Source: Azospirillum lipoferum | GTDB lineage: Bacteria > Pseudomonadota > Alphaproteobacteria > Azospirillales > Azospirillaceae | Assembly (NCBI RefSeq): GCF_024170005.1 | Contig: NZ_JALJXJ010000008.1 | Coordinates: 310,001-374,000 of the forward strand | Length of the DNA: 64,000 bases | Direction of reading: 5' to 3' | In this document: positions 25,058 through 34,667 of the stretch, one piece after another | How positions within the stretch are numbered: position 1 is the first letter of the stretch | Layout: every line of letters starts with the position of its first letter | Position numbers and translations under genes: made by a program | The notes under the pieces: generated by a model | Databases searched by the model: none | What the model saw: the letters and a program-made list of their open reading frames with translations, nothing else | Told to the model about the DNA's origin: nothing

Positions 25058-25309
25058 TCAGGGTGACAGGGTCTGCGCGGCGCCGAACAGCACGAACAGG
25101 GCGAACAGCAGGGCGAACAGGCCGGCGATGGTCGTGAACTCCAGAAGAGCCTCCACCAGCCGGCTCTCCCGGTCCTGCCAACGCGTCCACCTGGTCGGGT
25201 TCGGGTTCGAAGCGGTGCGGGCCAGCCGTTTGTCGGCCGGCGGCATTTTCCGGATGCGGCCGGCTGCAGGGCCTCCGGTCCAGCCATCCGCCTTCCGCTT
25301 CGCCATCAT
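25058..25309 (-). CDS. Basic protein with C-terminal membrane anchor, unknown function
   Basis: 83 residues from the ATG at 25309 (a second ATG three bases on), with GGAGGG upstream; the longer frame to 25384 would run through the palindrome and is rejected. The first 50 residues are basic (KRKADGW, GRIRKMPPADKRLAR), followed by RWQDRESRLVEALLEF and one membrane helix near the end (IAGLFALLFALFVLFGAAQ). It resembles no family I know. It lies upstream of the lysozyme on the same strand, so a holin-like or spanin-like role is possible but unsupported. Confidence 0.6.
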   Translation of the reverse strand: MMAKRKADGWTGGPAAGRIRKMPPADKRLARTASNPNPTRWTRWQDRESRLVEALLEFTTIAGLFALLFALFVLFGAAQTLSP

Positions 25310-25330
25310 CGTGCCCTCCGCCTCTCCAAT

Positions 25331-25364
25331 GTCGGTATTGGCTAAAATTTTAGCTAATACCGAC
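25331..25364. promoter_or_regulatory. 34-bp near-perfect palindrome (operator candidate)
   Basis: GTCGGTATTGGCTAAAA (25331-25347) and TTTTAGCTAATACCGAC (25348-25364) are reverse complements with a single mismatch. The AT core TAAAATTTTA and no T-run after it argue against a terminator. It ends 22 bp before the start codon of the one-TM protein on the minus strand, where it would overlap the promoter. Confidence 0.6.
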
Positions 25365-25412
25365 GGGTGGCGCTGTGACGGCAATCACAGGCGTGGGAAG
25401 CGGGGGCGGAGA

Positions 25413-25676
25413 TCAGTGGAGGCGGAAATCGGCGGCGGCGTGGCGCAACTCGCCGGGGGTGATCAGGGTCTGGCTCGCCAGCCGCACCGAATGCAGCTTG
25501 CCGTCCAGATTGCGCTGCCAGAAATCGAGGAAGCGCCGCAGCACCGGATAGTCGGGCGCCTGGTCCAACTCCTGCCAAAGGTAGCACTGCAACAGGCCGG
25601 GATGGTCCGGCATATGGTAGAGAATCTCGGCGGTGGTCAGGCGGAAATCGCGGAGCTGAAGGCAGAGATCGGCCAT
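25413..25676 (-). CDS. usg: Usg family protein
   Basis: 87 residues. Recognised by LRDFRLTTAEILYHMPDHPGLLQCYLWQELDQAPDYPVLRRFLDFWQRNLDGKLHSVRLA, the full-length pattern of the alphaproteobacterial Usg family, first named from a gene upstream of the Caulobacter trp genes. Function unknown. No trp gene is near it here. Confidence 0.88.
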   Translation of the reverse strand: MADLCLQLRDFRLTTAEILYHMPDHPGLLQCYLWQELDQAPDYPVLRRFLDFWQRNLDGKLHSVRLASQTLITPGELRHAAADFRLH

Positions 25677-25854
25677 GGACGGTCTCCCATGCAGTGGGTG
25701 GATTGGGCGGGCTCTGGCGGCGTCGGTTTCCTCTTTCTGCTGTCCCGGCGCGGGGCGCCGCTGCCGGGCAGGCTGGTCCTTCGTGACCGTTTGAAGAAAT
25801 CTTGCCTGTGCCCGCCCTCGGGTGCAACGGGAAATATCAAGTTATTTCAGTGTG

Positions 25855-25881
25855 TTAGCAGCAGGTTTGGGTGAGTGCTGC
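25855..25881 (+). promoter_or_regulatory. Degenerate CIRCE-like element upstream of groESL
   Basis: TTAGCAGCA, nine bases, GAGTGCTGC: the same 9-9-9 geometry as CIRCE with 6 of 9 and 7 of 9 consensus bases. It lies 89 bp before the better CIRCE copy. It could be a decayed duplicate or a second weak HrcA site. Confidence 0.4.
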
Positions 25882-25943
25882 CGGCATTTGCGGCAAATTT
25901 CGAAACGAGCCTCTTGAATCCCAAAACCGCTTCGATTAGCTGT

Positions 25944-25970
25944 CTGGCACTCGCCGGGAGGGAGTGCTAA
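25944..25970 (+). promoter_or_regulatory. CIRCE element (HrcA operator) of groESL
   Basis: CTGGCACTC, nine bases, GAGTGCTAA: the right half is perfect and the left half differs at two positions from TTAGCACTC-N9-GAGTGCTAA. It sits 64 bp before groES. A CTTGAA at 25913-25918 followed at about 16 bp by CGATTA could be an RpoH-type promoter just upstream (weak match). Expect repression by HrcA at normal temperature. Confidence 0.92.
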
Positions 25971-26033
25971 CAGCAACCAGCCCGCGCCAATTCACGTCAG
26001 TCAGAACCAAGCCTTGATCCAAGGAGGCATTCC

Positions 26034-26324
26034 ATGAAGTTCCGTCCGCTGCACGACCGCGTCGTCGTCAAGCGTCTGGAGTCCGACACCAAGACCAAGG
26101 GCGGGATCATCATCCCCGATACGGCGAAGGAAAAGCCGCAGGAAGGCGAAGTCATCGCCGTCGGCCCGGGCGCCCGCGACGAGTCGGGCAAGGTCGTGGC
26201 GCTGGACGTCAAGGCCGGCGACCGCATCCTGTTCGGCAAGTGGTCGGGCACCGAGGTGAAGATCGAAGGCCAGGATTTCCTGATCATGAAGGAATCCGAC
26301 ATCATGGGCATCATCGAGGCCTAA
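26034..26324 (+). CDS. groES: Co-chaperonin GroES
   Basis: 96 residues, complete. KFRPLHDRVVVKRLE, the mobile-loop region TKTKGGIIIPDTAKEKPQEG, AVGPGAR and the roof GDRILFGKWSGTEVKI are all canonical. SD AAGGAGG before the ATG. Caps GroEL; cytosol. 49 bp before groEL and under CIRCE control. Confidence 0.99.
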   Translation: MKFRPLHDRVVVKRLESDTKTKGGIIIPDTAKEKPQEGEVIAVGPGARDESGKVVALDVKAGDRILFGKWSGTEVKIEGQDFLIMKESDIMGIIEA

Positions 26325-26373
26325 GTCCTCTGCCCGTATCCTTTGAAATTCGCTAGTTAAAAGGAATCGAGAC

Positions 26374-28017
<1,644 letters not shown>

Positions 28018-28067
28018 TCAGCCCGCGTCCCATAGCCTGTCTGCCAACCGTTCCGCGGTTTGGAAAG

Positions 28068-28096
28068 GGGCGCCTCCGCAAGGGGGCGCCCTTTTT
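28068..28096 (+). terminator. Intrinsic terminator of groESL
   Basis: GGGCGCC (28068-28074) and GGCGCCC (28085-28091) form the stem and TTTTT follows at once. 51 bp past groEL. Confidence 0.9.
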
Positions 28097-28284
28097 CTTT
28101 TGGACGGACTTCTTTTGGGTGGATGGGCAAGGGGTGGTCGCAGCATTCCGCGATCCTGAAATGTCAAGGCGAAGTCCGCCTTGCTTTGCCGCGGTCGTCT
28201 CCCAATAATCCGCCCTCTCTTGCCGGCCCCCCAGCGTGGGGCGCCGGCCTCCTGACTTCCGTATTTTTTACGAGGGCTTGTTCC

Positions 28285-28626
28285 ATGCGCTCCTTCGAGG
28301 GCCAGCATTCCGACAACGTCGCCATCAAGCGCAGCCGCGAGGAGAAGCAGCGTCAGCTGGTTCAGCTCAAGGAGCAGCTGGCGACGCTGAAAGCCCACGC
28401 GGCCCCCGCCATCCGTGAAGCGTTGGTCAAGCGCATCGCCGAACTCGACGCCGAACTGCGCCAGCCCGCCAAGCCGCCCCGCGAGGGCCGTGAAGGCCGC
28501 GAGGACGCGCCGCGCCATCCCCGCCGCGAAGCCCGGCCCAGCGTCTTCCGCGCCGAAGACAGTGGTGACCGCAGCGCCACCGTGACCGCGTCGAGCGTCT
28601 TCGCCTCGCCGCGCCGCCGCAGCTGA
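28285..28626 (+). CDS. Charged coiled-coil-like protein, unknown function
   Basis: 113 residues from the ATG at 28285. The N-terminal half is a heptad-like helix (REEKQRQLVQLKEQLATLKAH...REALVKRIAELDAELRQ), the C-terminal half is low complexity, rich in Arg, Glu and Pro (REGREGREDAPRHPRREARP). Likely cytosolic and perhaps nucleic-acid binding. An AT-rich stretch (GTATTTTTTACGAGG) directly upstream may be a promoter. Not recognised. Confidence 0.7.
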   Translation: MRSFEGQHSDNVAIKRSREEKQRQLVQLKEQLATLKAHAAPAIREALVKRIAELDAELRQPAKPPREGREGREDAPRHPRREARPSVFRAEDSGDRSATVTASSVFASPRRRS

Positions 28627-28643
28627 AAGCACGGGACAGCGCA

Positions 28644-29561
28644 ATGCCCGTCGACCGCACCGTCTCCGTGAAGGGATCCCGTCTCGCCGATCAGGCCTGG
28701 CTGCTGATGATGCTGCCACCCCTGTTCTGGGCGGGCAACGCGGTCCTGGGGCGGGCGGTCGCCGGGGCGGTGCCGCCCATCGGGCTGGCCTTCTGGCGCT
28801 GGTGCCTGGGCATGCTGGTGGTGCTGCCCTTCGCCTGGCCGCACCTGCGCCACGACATCACGCCGATCCTGGCGCGGTGGAAGAGCGTCCTGCTGCTGGG
28901 CACGCTGGGCATCGGCATCTACAACACCTTTCAATATATCGCGCTGAACACGACGACCGCGCTGAACTGCGTGATGCTGCAATCGTCGATGCCGGTGATG
29001 ATCGTGCTGATGAGCCTCGTCCTGTTCCGCGACCGGATCGGGGCATTGCAGGGGGTGGGAATCGCCGTCTCGCTGGTCGGCGCGATGACCCTGATCTCGC
29101 ACGGCGATCCGGGCACCCTGCTGGGGCTGGAGCTGAATGCCGGCGACGTCTGGATGCTGGCGGCGGTGGTGATCTATGCCGCCTACACCACGCTGCTGCG
29201 CCGCCGGCCGGCCATTCACGGACTGAGCTTCGTCGTCGTCACCTTCGCCATCGGTGCGGTGGAGCTGCTGCCTTTCTATATCTGGGAAAGCCTGAGCGGC
29301 CATCCGGTCCAGGCCAGCGGCATCACCCTGCTGGCGGTCGGCTACACCGTGCTGTTCCCGTCCATCGCCGCCTATCTTTGCTTCAACCGGGCGGTGGAGC
29401 TTCTGGGTCCCAACACCGCCGGCCTTGCCATCCATCTGGTTCCGGTCTTCGGCAGCCTGCTGGCAATCCTGTTCCTGGGCGAGCAGCCGCACCTCTACCA
29501 TGGGATCGGCATCGCCCTGATCGCCGCCGGCATCCTCCTGGCGACCCGCCGCCGGGCCTGA
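28644..29561 (+). CDS. DMT superfamily transporter (EamA domains)
   Basis: 305 residues, ten predicted helices in two EamA repeats. The first repeat has FWAGNAVLGRAVAGAVPPIGLAFWRW and ALNTTTALNCVMLQSSMPVMIVL, the second GDVWMLAAVVIYAAYTTLLRR and CFNRAVELLGPNTAGLAIHLVPVFGSLLAILFLGE. Members export amino acids or other small metabolites; substrate not predictable. Starts 17 bp after the charged protein, possibly the same transcript. Confidence 0.92.
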   Translation: MPVDRTVSVKGSRLADQAWLLMMLPPLFWAGNAVLGRAVAGAVPPIGLAFWRWCLGMLVVLPFAWPHLRHDITPILARWKSVLLLGTLGIGIYNTFQYIALNTTTALNCVMLQSSMPVMIVLMSLVLFRDRIGALQGVGIAVSLVGAMTLISHGDPGTLLGLELNAGDVWMLAAVVIYAAYTTLLRRRPAIHGLSFVVVTFAIGAVELLPFYIWESLSGHPVQASGITLLAVGYTVLFPSIAAYLCFNRAVELLGPNTAGLAIHLVPVFGSLLAILFLGEQPHLYHGIGIALIAAGILLATRRRA

Positions 29562-29985
29562 GCGGTGCCGGGGGTGTCGTCCGGAAGTACAGCGCGAAAC
29601 GATAAGTCCCAGGGTTGGTAATTTTCAAACCTGACCAGTGAAACAAACAAACTGGATGATGCTATTTGCCCTGTGATGAAATTCGGACGGCGTTGCTGCT
29701 GTGCACAAAGGTTGACTGGATATAAATTCGCCGAAAATACTTGTGCCGTTCGCCGTATGGTTTTGCCATGTGCCGCGGGATAGCGCGAAGATCGGCGTTC
29801 TTGTTGGGACGTTCGCCGGTATAATATCCCCGATATCCTTTTAGACACCCCCACTATCCCTCGCGCTTGCGGCGGTCAATAAGGGATGACCGCTAAAATG
29901 TCGGTCATGACGGCGGTTCGCTCACGGATCGATCGTCATGTGGAGCCGGCGCTGTTCGCCGGTCCGATGTGGTGGAGGTCCCAAG
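29562..29985 (+). other. Intergenic region before the LuxR-type gene
   Basis: 424 bp, AT-richer than its surroundings, without a credible gene. A frame on the minus strand (29495-29854) has no SD and half of it is antisense to the transporter. Promoter-like elements at 29712 (TTGACT, 17 bp, AAATAC) and at 29798-29825 (see separate entry). Confidence 0.5.
29798..29825 (+). promoter_or_regulatory. Sigma70-like promoter of the LuxR-type regulator
   Basis: A consensus -10 TATAAT at 29820-29825 with TTCTTG 16 bp upstream (29798-29803). Transcription would start near 29832, leaving a leader of about 150 nt before the ATG at 29986. Confidence 0.5.
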
Positions 29986-30699
29986 ATGCCCCTGCAAATG
30001 TCCGCGCCCGTTTATTCGCAAACCACCTGCCTCGTTCATATCGTCGACGGCGATCTGCTGTCGCGCAGCACGCTGTCGCGGGCGCTGGGCGCCGTCGGCA
30101 TCGCCTGCCGGGTCCACAGCACCGCCGCCGATGCGCTGGCCGTGCTGGGCACCGGGTCCTCCTGCATCGTCCTGCGCAGCGACCTGCCGGACATGAGCGC
30201 CATGGAGTTCATGGCCGAAGCCTCGCTGCACGGCCATGACCTGCCGGTCCTGGTGATGACCGAGCAGGGCGACGTCGACGCCGCCGTCGCCGCGATGAAG
30301 GCCGGTGCGGTGGACTGCATCGCCCGCCCCTTCGCCATCCCGGCCTTCCTGGAGCGGCTGCGCGCCTGTCTGGCCTCCGGCAGTCCGCATGCCCAGCAGC
30401 GCGACCGCAGCCGCGATGCCGTCCGCCGGCTCGCCCTGCTGAGCCGCCGCGAGTCGGAGGTTCTGGAACTGATCGTCGAGGGCAAGCAGAGCAAGACCAT
30501 CGCCTGGGAACTGGGCATCAGCATCAAGACGGTGGAGGTCCACCGCGCCCGCATCATGGAAAAGACCTGCTGCCGGTCCATCGTCGGGCTGGGCCGCCTG
30601 TGGGAAGCGGCGGAGATGCTGCGCGGCCGCGACCTGCCGCCTGCCCTTTCCATCCGCCAGCCGGCGCAGGCAGCAATGATGGAAGTGGCGGCATCCTGA
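29986..30699 (+). CDS. LuxR/FixJ-type regulator with degenerate receiver domain
   Basis: 237 residues from the ATG at 29986 (GGAGG eight bases upstream). The N-terminal 130 residues have the receiver fold pattern (CLVHIVDGDLLSRSTL, LPVLVMTEQGDVDAAVAAMKAGAVD), but key residues are altered: aligned on the LPDMS loop, Arg64 replaces the phosphorylated Asp, Arg114 (ARPF) replaces the conserved Lys, and one of the acidic pair is Gly22. Thr92 is kept. The C-terminal HTH (LSRRESEVLELIVEGKQSKTIA...KTVEVHRARIMEK) is a normal FixJ/NarL DNA-binding domain. It should act without classical phosphorylation. No histidine kinase is adjacent; the next gene is an RsbT/RsbX-like protein. Confidence 0.9.
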   Translation: MPLQMSAPVYSQTTCLVHIVDGDLLSRSTLSRALGAVGIACRVHSTAADALAVLGTGSSCIVLRSDLPDMSAMEFMAEASLHGHDLPVLVMTEQGDVDAAVAAMKAGAVDCIARPFAIPAFLERLRACLASGSPHAQQRDRSRDAVRRLALLSRRESEVLELIVEGKQSKTIAWELGISIKTVEVHRARIMEKTCCRSIVGLGRLWEAAEMLRGRDLPPALSIRQPAQAAMMEVAAS

Positions 30700-30842
30700 T
30701 GCCGCCATCCTCGGGGGCTGCGGCTCCGTCAGCACCGGCCGGTTGAAAATTGAAGACGGAAGAGTCCTTTCCGTGGGATTGATCGGAAGAGGATTGTAAA
30801 GTTCCGGGGAAGAGCAACCAGAACGCCGACAGGAGCGGTCCG

Positions 30843-31997
30843 ATGTTCCCCGACCATGGTCACCGTCGCATCGCCGTGGCGTCGCCCGACGATATCGCCA
30901 CGGCGCGCCGGATCGCGGCGGAACGGGCCGAAGGAGTGCTGCCGGCGGACGAGGCGGCCCGGCTCGACCGGCTGGTGACGGCGATGGCCGATTATGCCCT
31001 GGGCCGGCCGGCCGGGACCGTCCTGATCGCCCGGATGCGGAGCGGGGCCGGCGTCGAATGTCTGGCCTATGACCGCGATCCCGCTACGACCGACCTGCCG
31101 GCATCGCCCGCGCCGGACTCCGCTTCTCCCGGGTTTGGTGCCGCGCTGGAAGCCGTGCGGGTCCAGGCCGACCGTTTCCACATCCATGCCACGCCGGGCA
31201 TCGGGTCGGCGCTTCTGGCCCGCGTCCTGCGGCCCGGTGCGGACGATGGGCCGCCGGCCGGCGCCCTGGCACAGGCCGGGGCGGTGATGGTCGAGCGCAG
31301 TGGCGGCGAGGCCGCGCGGGGCGGTCCCTTCATCGACCATTGGTTCGTCAGCTGTGCCCCCGCCCGCGGTGGCGACGGCCCCTGCGGCATCGCCTTGATG
31401 GTCGATGGCGACACGGCCGGCGACACCGGTTCCGCAGATGCCGAACCGGGAGTGGACGCCGGCAAGGGGCAGGGCTGCCCTCCGCAATCCCCTACGGTGA
31501 TGACGGCCGCCGTGGTCCGGCAGGTGGAGGCGGTGGTCGCCGCCACGGTGCCCGGTCTGCCGGCTCCGGTCGTGGTGAACGCGATCCGGCGCGACCTGAA
31601 GGGGCGGTCCGGATTGGGGCTGTCCCAGGACCGGACCCTGACGCGGATCGGACGGTCCGCCGTCGCGGTTCTGCGCTTCGACGCCGATGCGGTGGATTAT
31701 ACGGCGCTCGGTACCCTGGCCGGGGCGGTGGTGCGCCGGCAGGAGATCACGGCGCTCGGCGCCCGCTGGGCGATGATCGGTTTCAACCCGCTGGCTCCCG
31801 CCTCGGTCCATCTGCGCTGGGCGCCGGGGGAACATGTCGTGCTCTACACCGGCGGATGCGCCCGGCTGCCCGCCCTGTTCATCCACCGCGACCTGCACGA
31901 GGTCGAGCCGACGCTGGCAGCGCTGGTCCTGCTGCGCGACGGTGCGGTGAGCGACGACGACCACACCGTGCTGGTGCTGCGCAACCGCGCCGCCTGA
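30843..31997 (+). CDS. Putative RsbT/RsbX-like hybrid (degenerate anti-sigma kinase plus PP2C-like phosphatase)
   Basis: 384 residues, AGGAG before the ATG. The N-terminus (AVASPDDIATARRIAAERAEGVLP...RLDRLVTAMADYALGRPAGTV) follows the RsbT pattern DI..AR..AR..A and TA..E.A.N.., but the N-box Glu and Asn are replaced by Asp and Gly. The rest fits a SpoIIE/RsbX phosphatase scaffold: GPCGIALMVDGDTAG where DGLGHG is expected, VDYTALGTLAGAVVRR, GEHVVLYTGGCARL and the terminal VSDDDHTVLVLR. Metal-binding positions are only partly kept. This assignment is by pattern and order of segments, so moderate confidence. It suggests partner-switch signalling coupled to the preceding regulator. Confidence 0.55.
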   Translation: MFPDHGHRRIAVASPDDIATARRIAAERAEGVLPADEAARLDRLVTAMADYALGRPAGTVLIARMRSGAGVECLAYDRDPATTDLPASPAPDSASPGFGAALEAVRVQADRFHIHATPGIGSALLARVLRPGADDGPPAGALAQAGAVMVERSGGEAARGGPFIDHWFVSCAPARGGDGPCGIALMVDGDTAGDTGSADAEPGVDAGKGQGCPPQSPTVMTAAVVRQVEAVVAATVPGLPAPVVVNAIRRDLKGRSGLGLSQDRTLTRIGRSAVAVLRFDADAVDYTALGTLAGAVVRRQEITALGARWAMIGFNPLAPASVHLRWAPGEHVVLYTGGCARLPALFIHRDLHEVEPTLAALVLLRDGAVSDDDHTVLVLRNRAA

Positions 31998-32270
31998 TCA
32001 GCGCCAGCCCCGCGGTCCGCCCGGACCCCACCCGCGTCCCCGCCCATACCAGCCGCGGTCGCCATGCCAATGGTCATGCCAGGGGCGGCGGTAATAGTAA
32101 CCCGGCCCGACCACCACCGGCGGCGGCACGGCGTAGACGGTCGGCGGCGCGACGACGGCCGGCTCGCTGTAGGTGGGATAATAGGGATCATAGGCGACGC
32201 AGCCGGACAGGGCGGCGGCGCCGGCAGCCAGGAGCAGGGCGGTCAGGATCCTTGGACGAGTGGTGCGCAT
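31998..32270 (-). CDS. Small tyrosine/proline/glycine-rich lipoprotein
   Basis: 90 residues from the ATG at 32270 with AGGAAG upstream. A lipoprotein signal (RILTALLLAAGAAALSGC, lipid-modified Cys24) is followed by a Tyr/Pro-rich stretch (YDPYYPTYSEPAVVAPP) and a His/Trp/Arg/Gly-rich tail (HDHWHGDRGWYGRGRGWGPGG). Such low-complexity outer-membrane lipoproteins are frequent in this group and have no assigned role. Its stop abuts the stop of the preceding gene (convergent, no gap). Confidence 0.8.
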   Translation of the reverse strand: MRTTRPRILTALLLAAGAAALSGCVAYDPYYPTYSEPAVVAPPTVYAVPPPVVVGPGYYYRRPWHDHWHGDRGWYGRGRGWGPGGPRGWR

Positions 32271-32527
32271 GGCCGTGCTTCCTGTCTTGCGAAGGACCGG
32301 CTTCGGCAATGAGGCCGGTCATCTGTACGAACACCCCGACCCAGCCGGCTATTCCATACCCCTTTGGCGCCATGCTCTTCGAAGCGGGTTTCTCCGACCA
32401 TCCATCCATACATTGGCCGTCCATCGCGGTTTCGGATGGATGAAACAAGAACTATGAATTTCACCCATCGGGCGGCTGCCGCCATCCTGTGTCTCGACTT
32501 CCTCCCCTTTCAGAAGACGAGGCCATC

Positions 32528-33538
32528 ATGAAAGCCGTTGGTTTCCGCAAGTCCCTGCCCATCACCGATGCCGGCGCGCTGATCGACATCGAGATCGATC
32601 GGCCCACCCCCGCCGGCCATGACCTGCTGGTCCGGGTGGAGGCGGTGTCGGTCAACCCGGTGGACACCAAGGTTCGCCACAACGCCGCCCCGGCCGAGGG
32701 CGATCTGCGCATCCTGGGCTTCGACGCCGCCGGCATCGTCGAGGCGGTCGGACCGGAGGTGACCCTGTTCCGCCCCGGCGATGCGGTGTTCTATGCCGGC
32801 TCCATCGACCGTCCCGGCACCAACGGCGAATATCATCTGGTCGACGAGCGTATCGTCGGCGCCCGCCCGGCCAGCCTGAGCGTCGCCGAGGCCGCCGCCC
32901 TGCCGCTGACCGCCATCACCGCCTGGGAGATGCTGTTCCACCGGCTGGGCCTGCCGCGTGACGGTGGCGAGGGCAAATCACTGCTGATCGTCGGCGGCGC
33001 CGGTGGCGTCGGCTCCATCGCCATCCAGCTGGCCCGCCGGCTGAGCAAGGTTCGGGTGCTGGCCACCGCGTCCCGTCCGGAGACCGCCGACTGGGTGCGC
33101 GAACTGGGCGCCCATGACGTGATCGACCACAGCCGGCCGATGGCGGAGCAGGTGAAGGCGCTGGGGCTGGCCGGTGTCGATTACATTTTCTCCACCAACG
33201 CGACCGACCGTCATTTCCAGGATCTGGTCGAGCTGGTGGCGCCGCAGGGCCACATCGGCCTGATCGACGACCCGGAGCCGATCGACGTCCGGCTGCTGAA
33301 GCGCAAGAGCGTCTCGCTGCACTGGGAGCTGATGTTCACCAGGCCGCTGTTCAAGACCGACGACATGGTCGCCCAGCACGAGCTGCTGACCGAGGTGTCG
33401 CGGCTGGTCGATGCCGGCACGCTGCGTACCACCCTGACCGAAACGCTGGGCCGCATCGACGCCGCCACCCTGCGCAAGGCGCATGCCCTGATCGAATCGG
33501 GCAAGGCGCGCGGCAAGGTCGTGCTGGAAGGCTTCTGA
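32528..33538 (+). CDS. Zinc-type alcohol dehydrogenase-like / quinone oxidoreductase (MDR superfamily)
   Basis: 336 residues. N-terminal GroES-like domain (HDLLVRVEAVSVNPVDTKVR, LGFDAAGIVEAVGPEV) and Rossmann domain with LIVGGAGGVGSIAIQLA for NADPH. The zinc-ligand cysteines of true alcohol dehydrogenases are missing, so it is a zinc-free QOR-like reductase of the TIGR02817 type. Substrate probably a quinone or enone. The gene is convergent with a LysR regulator. Confidence 0.92.
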   Translation: MKAVGFRKSLPITDAGALIDIEIDRPTPAGHDLLVRVEAVSVNPVDTKVRHNAAPAEGDLRILGFDAAGIVEAVGPEVTLFRPGDAVFYAGSIDRPGTNGEYHLVDERIVGARPASLSVAEAAALPLTAITAWEMLFHRLGLPRDGGEGKSLLIVGGAGGVGSIAIQLARRLSKVRVLATASRPETADWVRELGAHDVIDHSRPMAEQVKALGLAGVDYIFSTNATDRHFQDLVELVAPQGHIGLIDDPEPIDVRLLKRKSVSLHWELMFTRPLFKTDDMVAQHELLTEVSRLVDAGTLRTTLTETLGRIDAATLRKAHALIESGKARGKVVLEGF

Positions 33539-33565
33539 CCGGTTGTTCCGGCTCAGCCCGCCCCC

Positions 33566-34459
33566 TCACCCGGCGAGGGCGAGCGGCGGGCGGGCCGGAC
33601 GCATCGCCGACAGGCTTTCCACAATGAAGCCGACCAGCGGTTCGGCGAGGCGGCGGTTGCGCGGCGTCTCGCCGAACACCGCCATTTCGACATTGCCCAG
33701 TTCGGGCAAACCGTCCTCCACCCCCAGCCGGCGCACGCCGTCGGGCACCGAGGACTCGCTCAGTACAGCAACCCCCAGCCCGGCGCGGACGGCGGCCTGG
33801 ACCCCCATGACGCTGGCGCTGGTGTAGACCACCCGCCAGGGCCGGCCGGCCTCGCCCAACGCCGCCAGTCCGCGGTTGCGGAAGACGCAAGGGGCGGGCA
33901 GGGCGCAGAAGGGCAGGGGGCCGTCGGCGGGGATCTCCAATCCGGGGGCGGCGATCCAGCGCATCGGCTCGGTCCAGATGACGCGGCCGCGGGTGTCGCC
34001 AGCGTCGCGGCGGGAGATGACGAGATCCAGATCGCCCGTGTCCAGCGCCGCGACCAGATCGCTGCACATGCCGACCCGCACGTCGATGTGCAGGCGCGGG
34101 TGCAGCTTGGCGAAGCGGCGCAGCACATGGGGCAGATGGTCGGACAGGAAATATTCGGCCACGCCGAGGCGCAGTTCGCCCTCCGCCGCCGGTTCGGTGA
34201 AGCGGCGCACCGTCTCGTCGTTCAGGTCCAGCAGCCGGCGGGCATAGCCCATCAGCAGCTCGCCGTCATGGGTCAGTGCCAGCGACCGGCTGGTGCGTTC
34301 GAAGACCCGGCGGCCGAGCGTGTCCTCCAGCTTCTTGATCTTCACGCTGACCGCCGACTGCGTCCGGCCCAGCCGGTCGGCCGCCGCGGTGAAGCCGCCG
34401 GCCTCCGCCACGGTGACGAAGGCGCGCAGCGCGTCGATCTCCAGGTCGGGCAGGGACAT
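33566..34459 (-). CDS. LysR-family transcriptional regulator
   Basis: 297 residues from the ATG at 34459 (the frame extends seven codons more). Winged HTH: LEIDALRAFVTVAEAGGFTAAADRLGRTQSAVSVKIKKLED, followed by the dimer helix and a type 2 periplasmic-binding-like effector domain starting at GELRLGVAEYF. Ligand unknown. It faces the PstS-like lipoprotein gene divergently (208 bp gap), which is a candidate target, and is convergent with the oxidoreductase. Confidence 0.94.
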   Translation of the reverse strand: MSLPDLEIDALRAFVTVAEAGGFTAAADRLGRTQSAVSVKIKKLEDTLGRRVFERTSRSLALTHDGELLMGYARRLLDLNDETVRRFTEPAAEGELRLGVAEYFLSDHLPHVLRRFAKLHPRLHIDVRVGMCSDLVAALDTGDLDLVISRRDAGDTRGRVIWTEPMRWIAAPGLEIPADGPLPFCALPAPCVFRNRGLAALGEAGRPWRVVYTSASVMGVQAAVRAGLGVAVLSESSVPDGVRRLGVEDGLPELGNVEMAVFGETPRNRRLAEPLVGFIVESLSAMRPARPPLALAG

Positions 34460-34667
34460 CGGGGATACATTCCGGATCATGATCGTTGCCGCGTATCCTA
34501 TCGCGAACGCTCATGGATGGCGAGCGGCGCATCGGGACAAACCATCAGGCGGATGGCGCCGGGCCATTGAAGCCGGCCCGTTGAAGTTGGGCGGGGGCGT
34601 TCTCATTGTCAGCCCTCCGGGCCTCGCCGCCCGGATGCCTGACGATGCTTGAGGAGAGAAACGTTTG

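Noticed and set aside
29495..29854. A 119-residue frame on the minus strand in the transporter-LuxR gap
   Set aside because: No SD, half of it antisense to the transporter, and the other half lies in AT-rich promoter-like DNA with atypical codon use.
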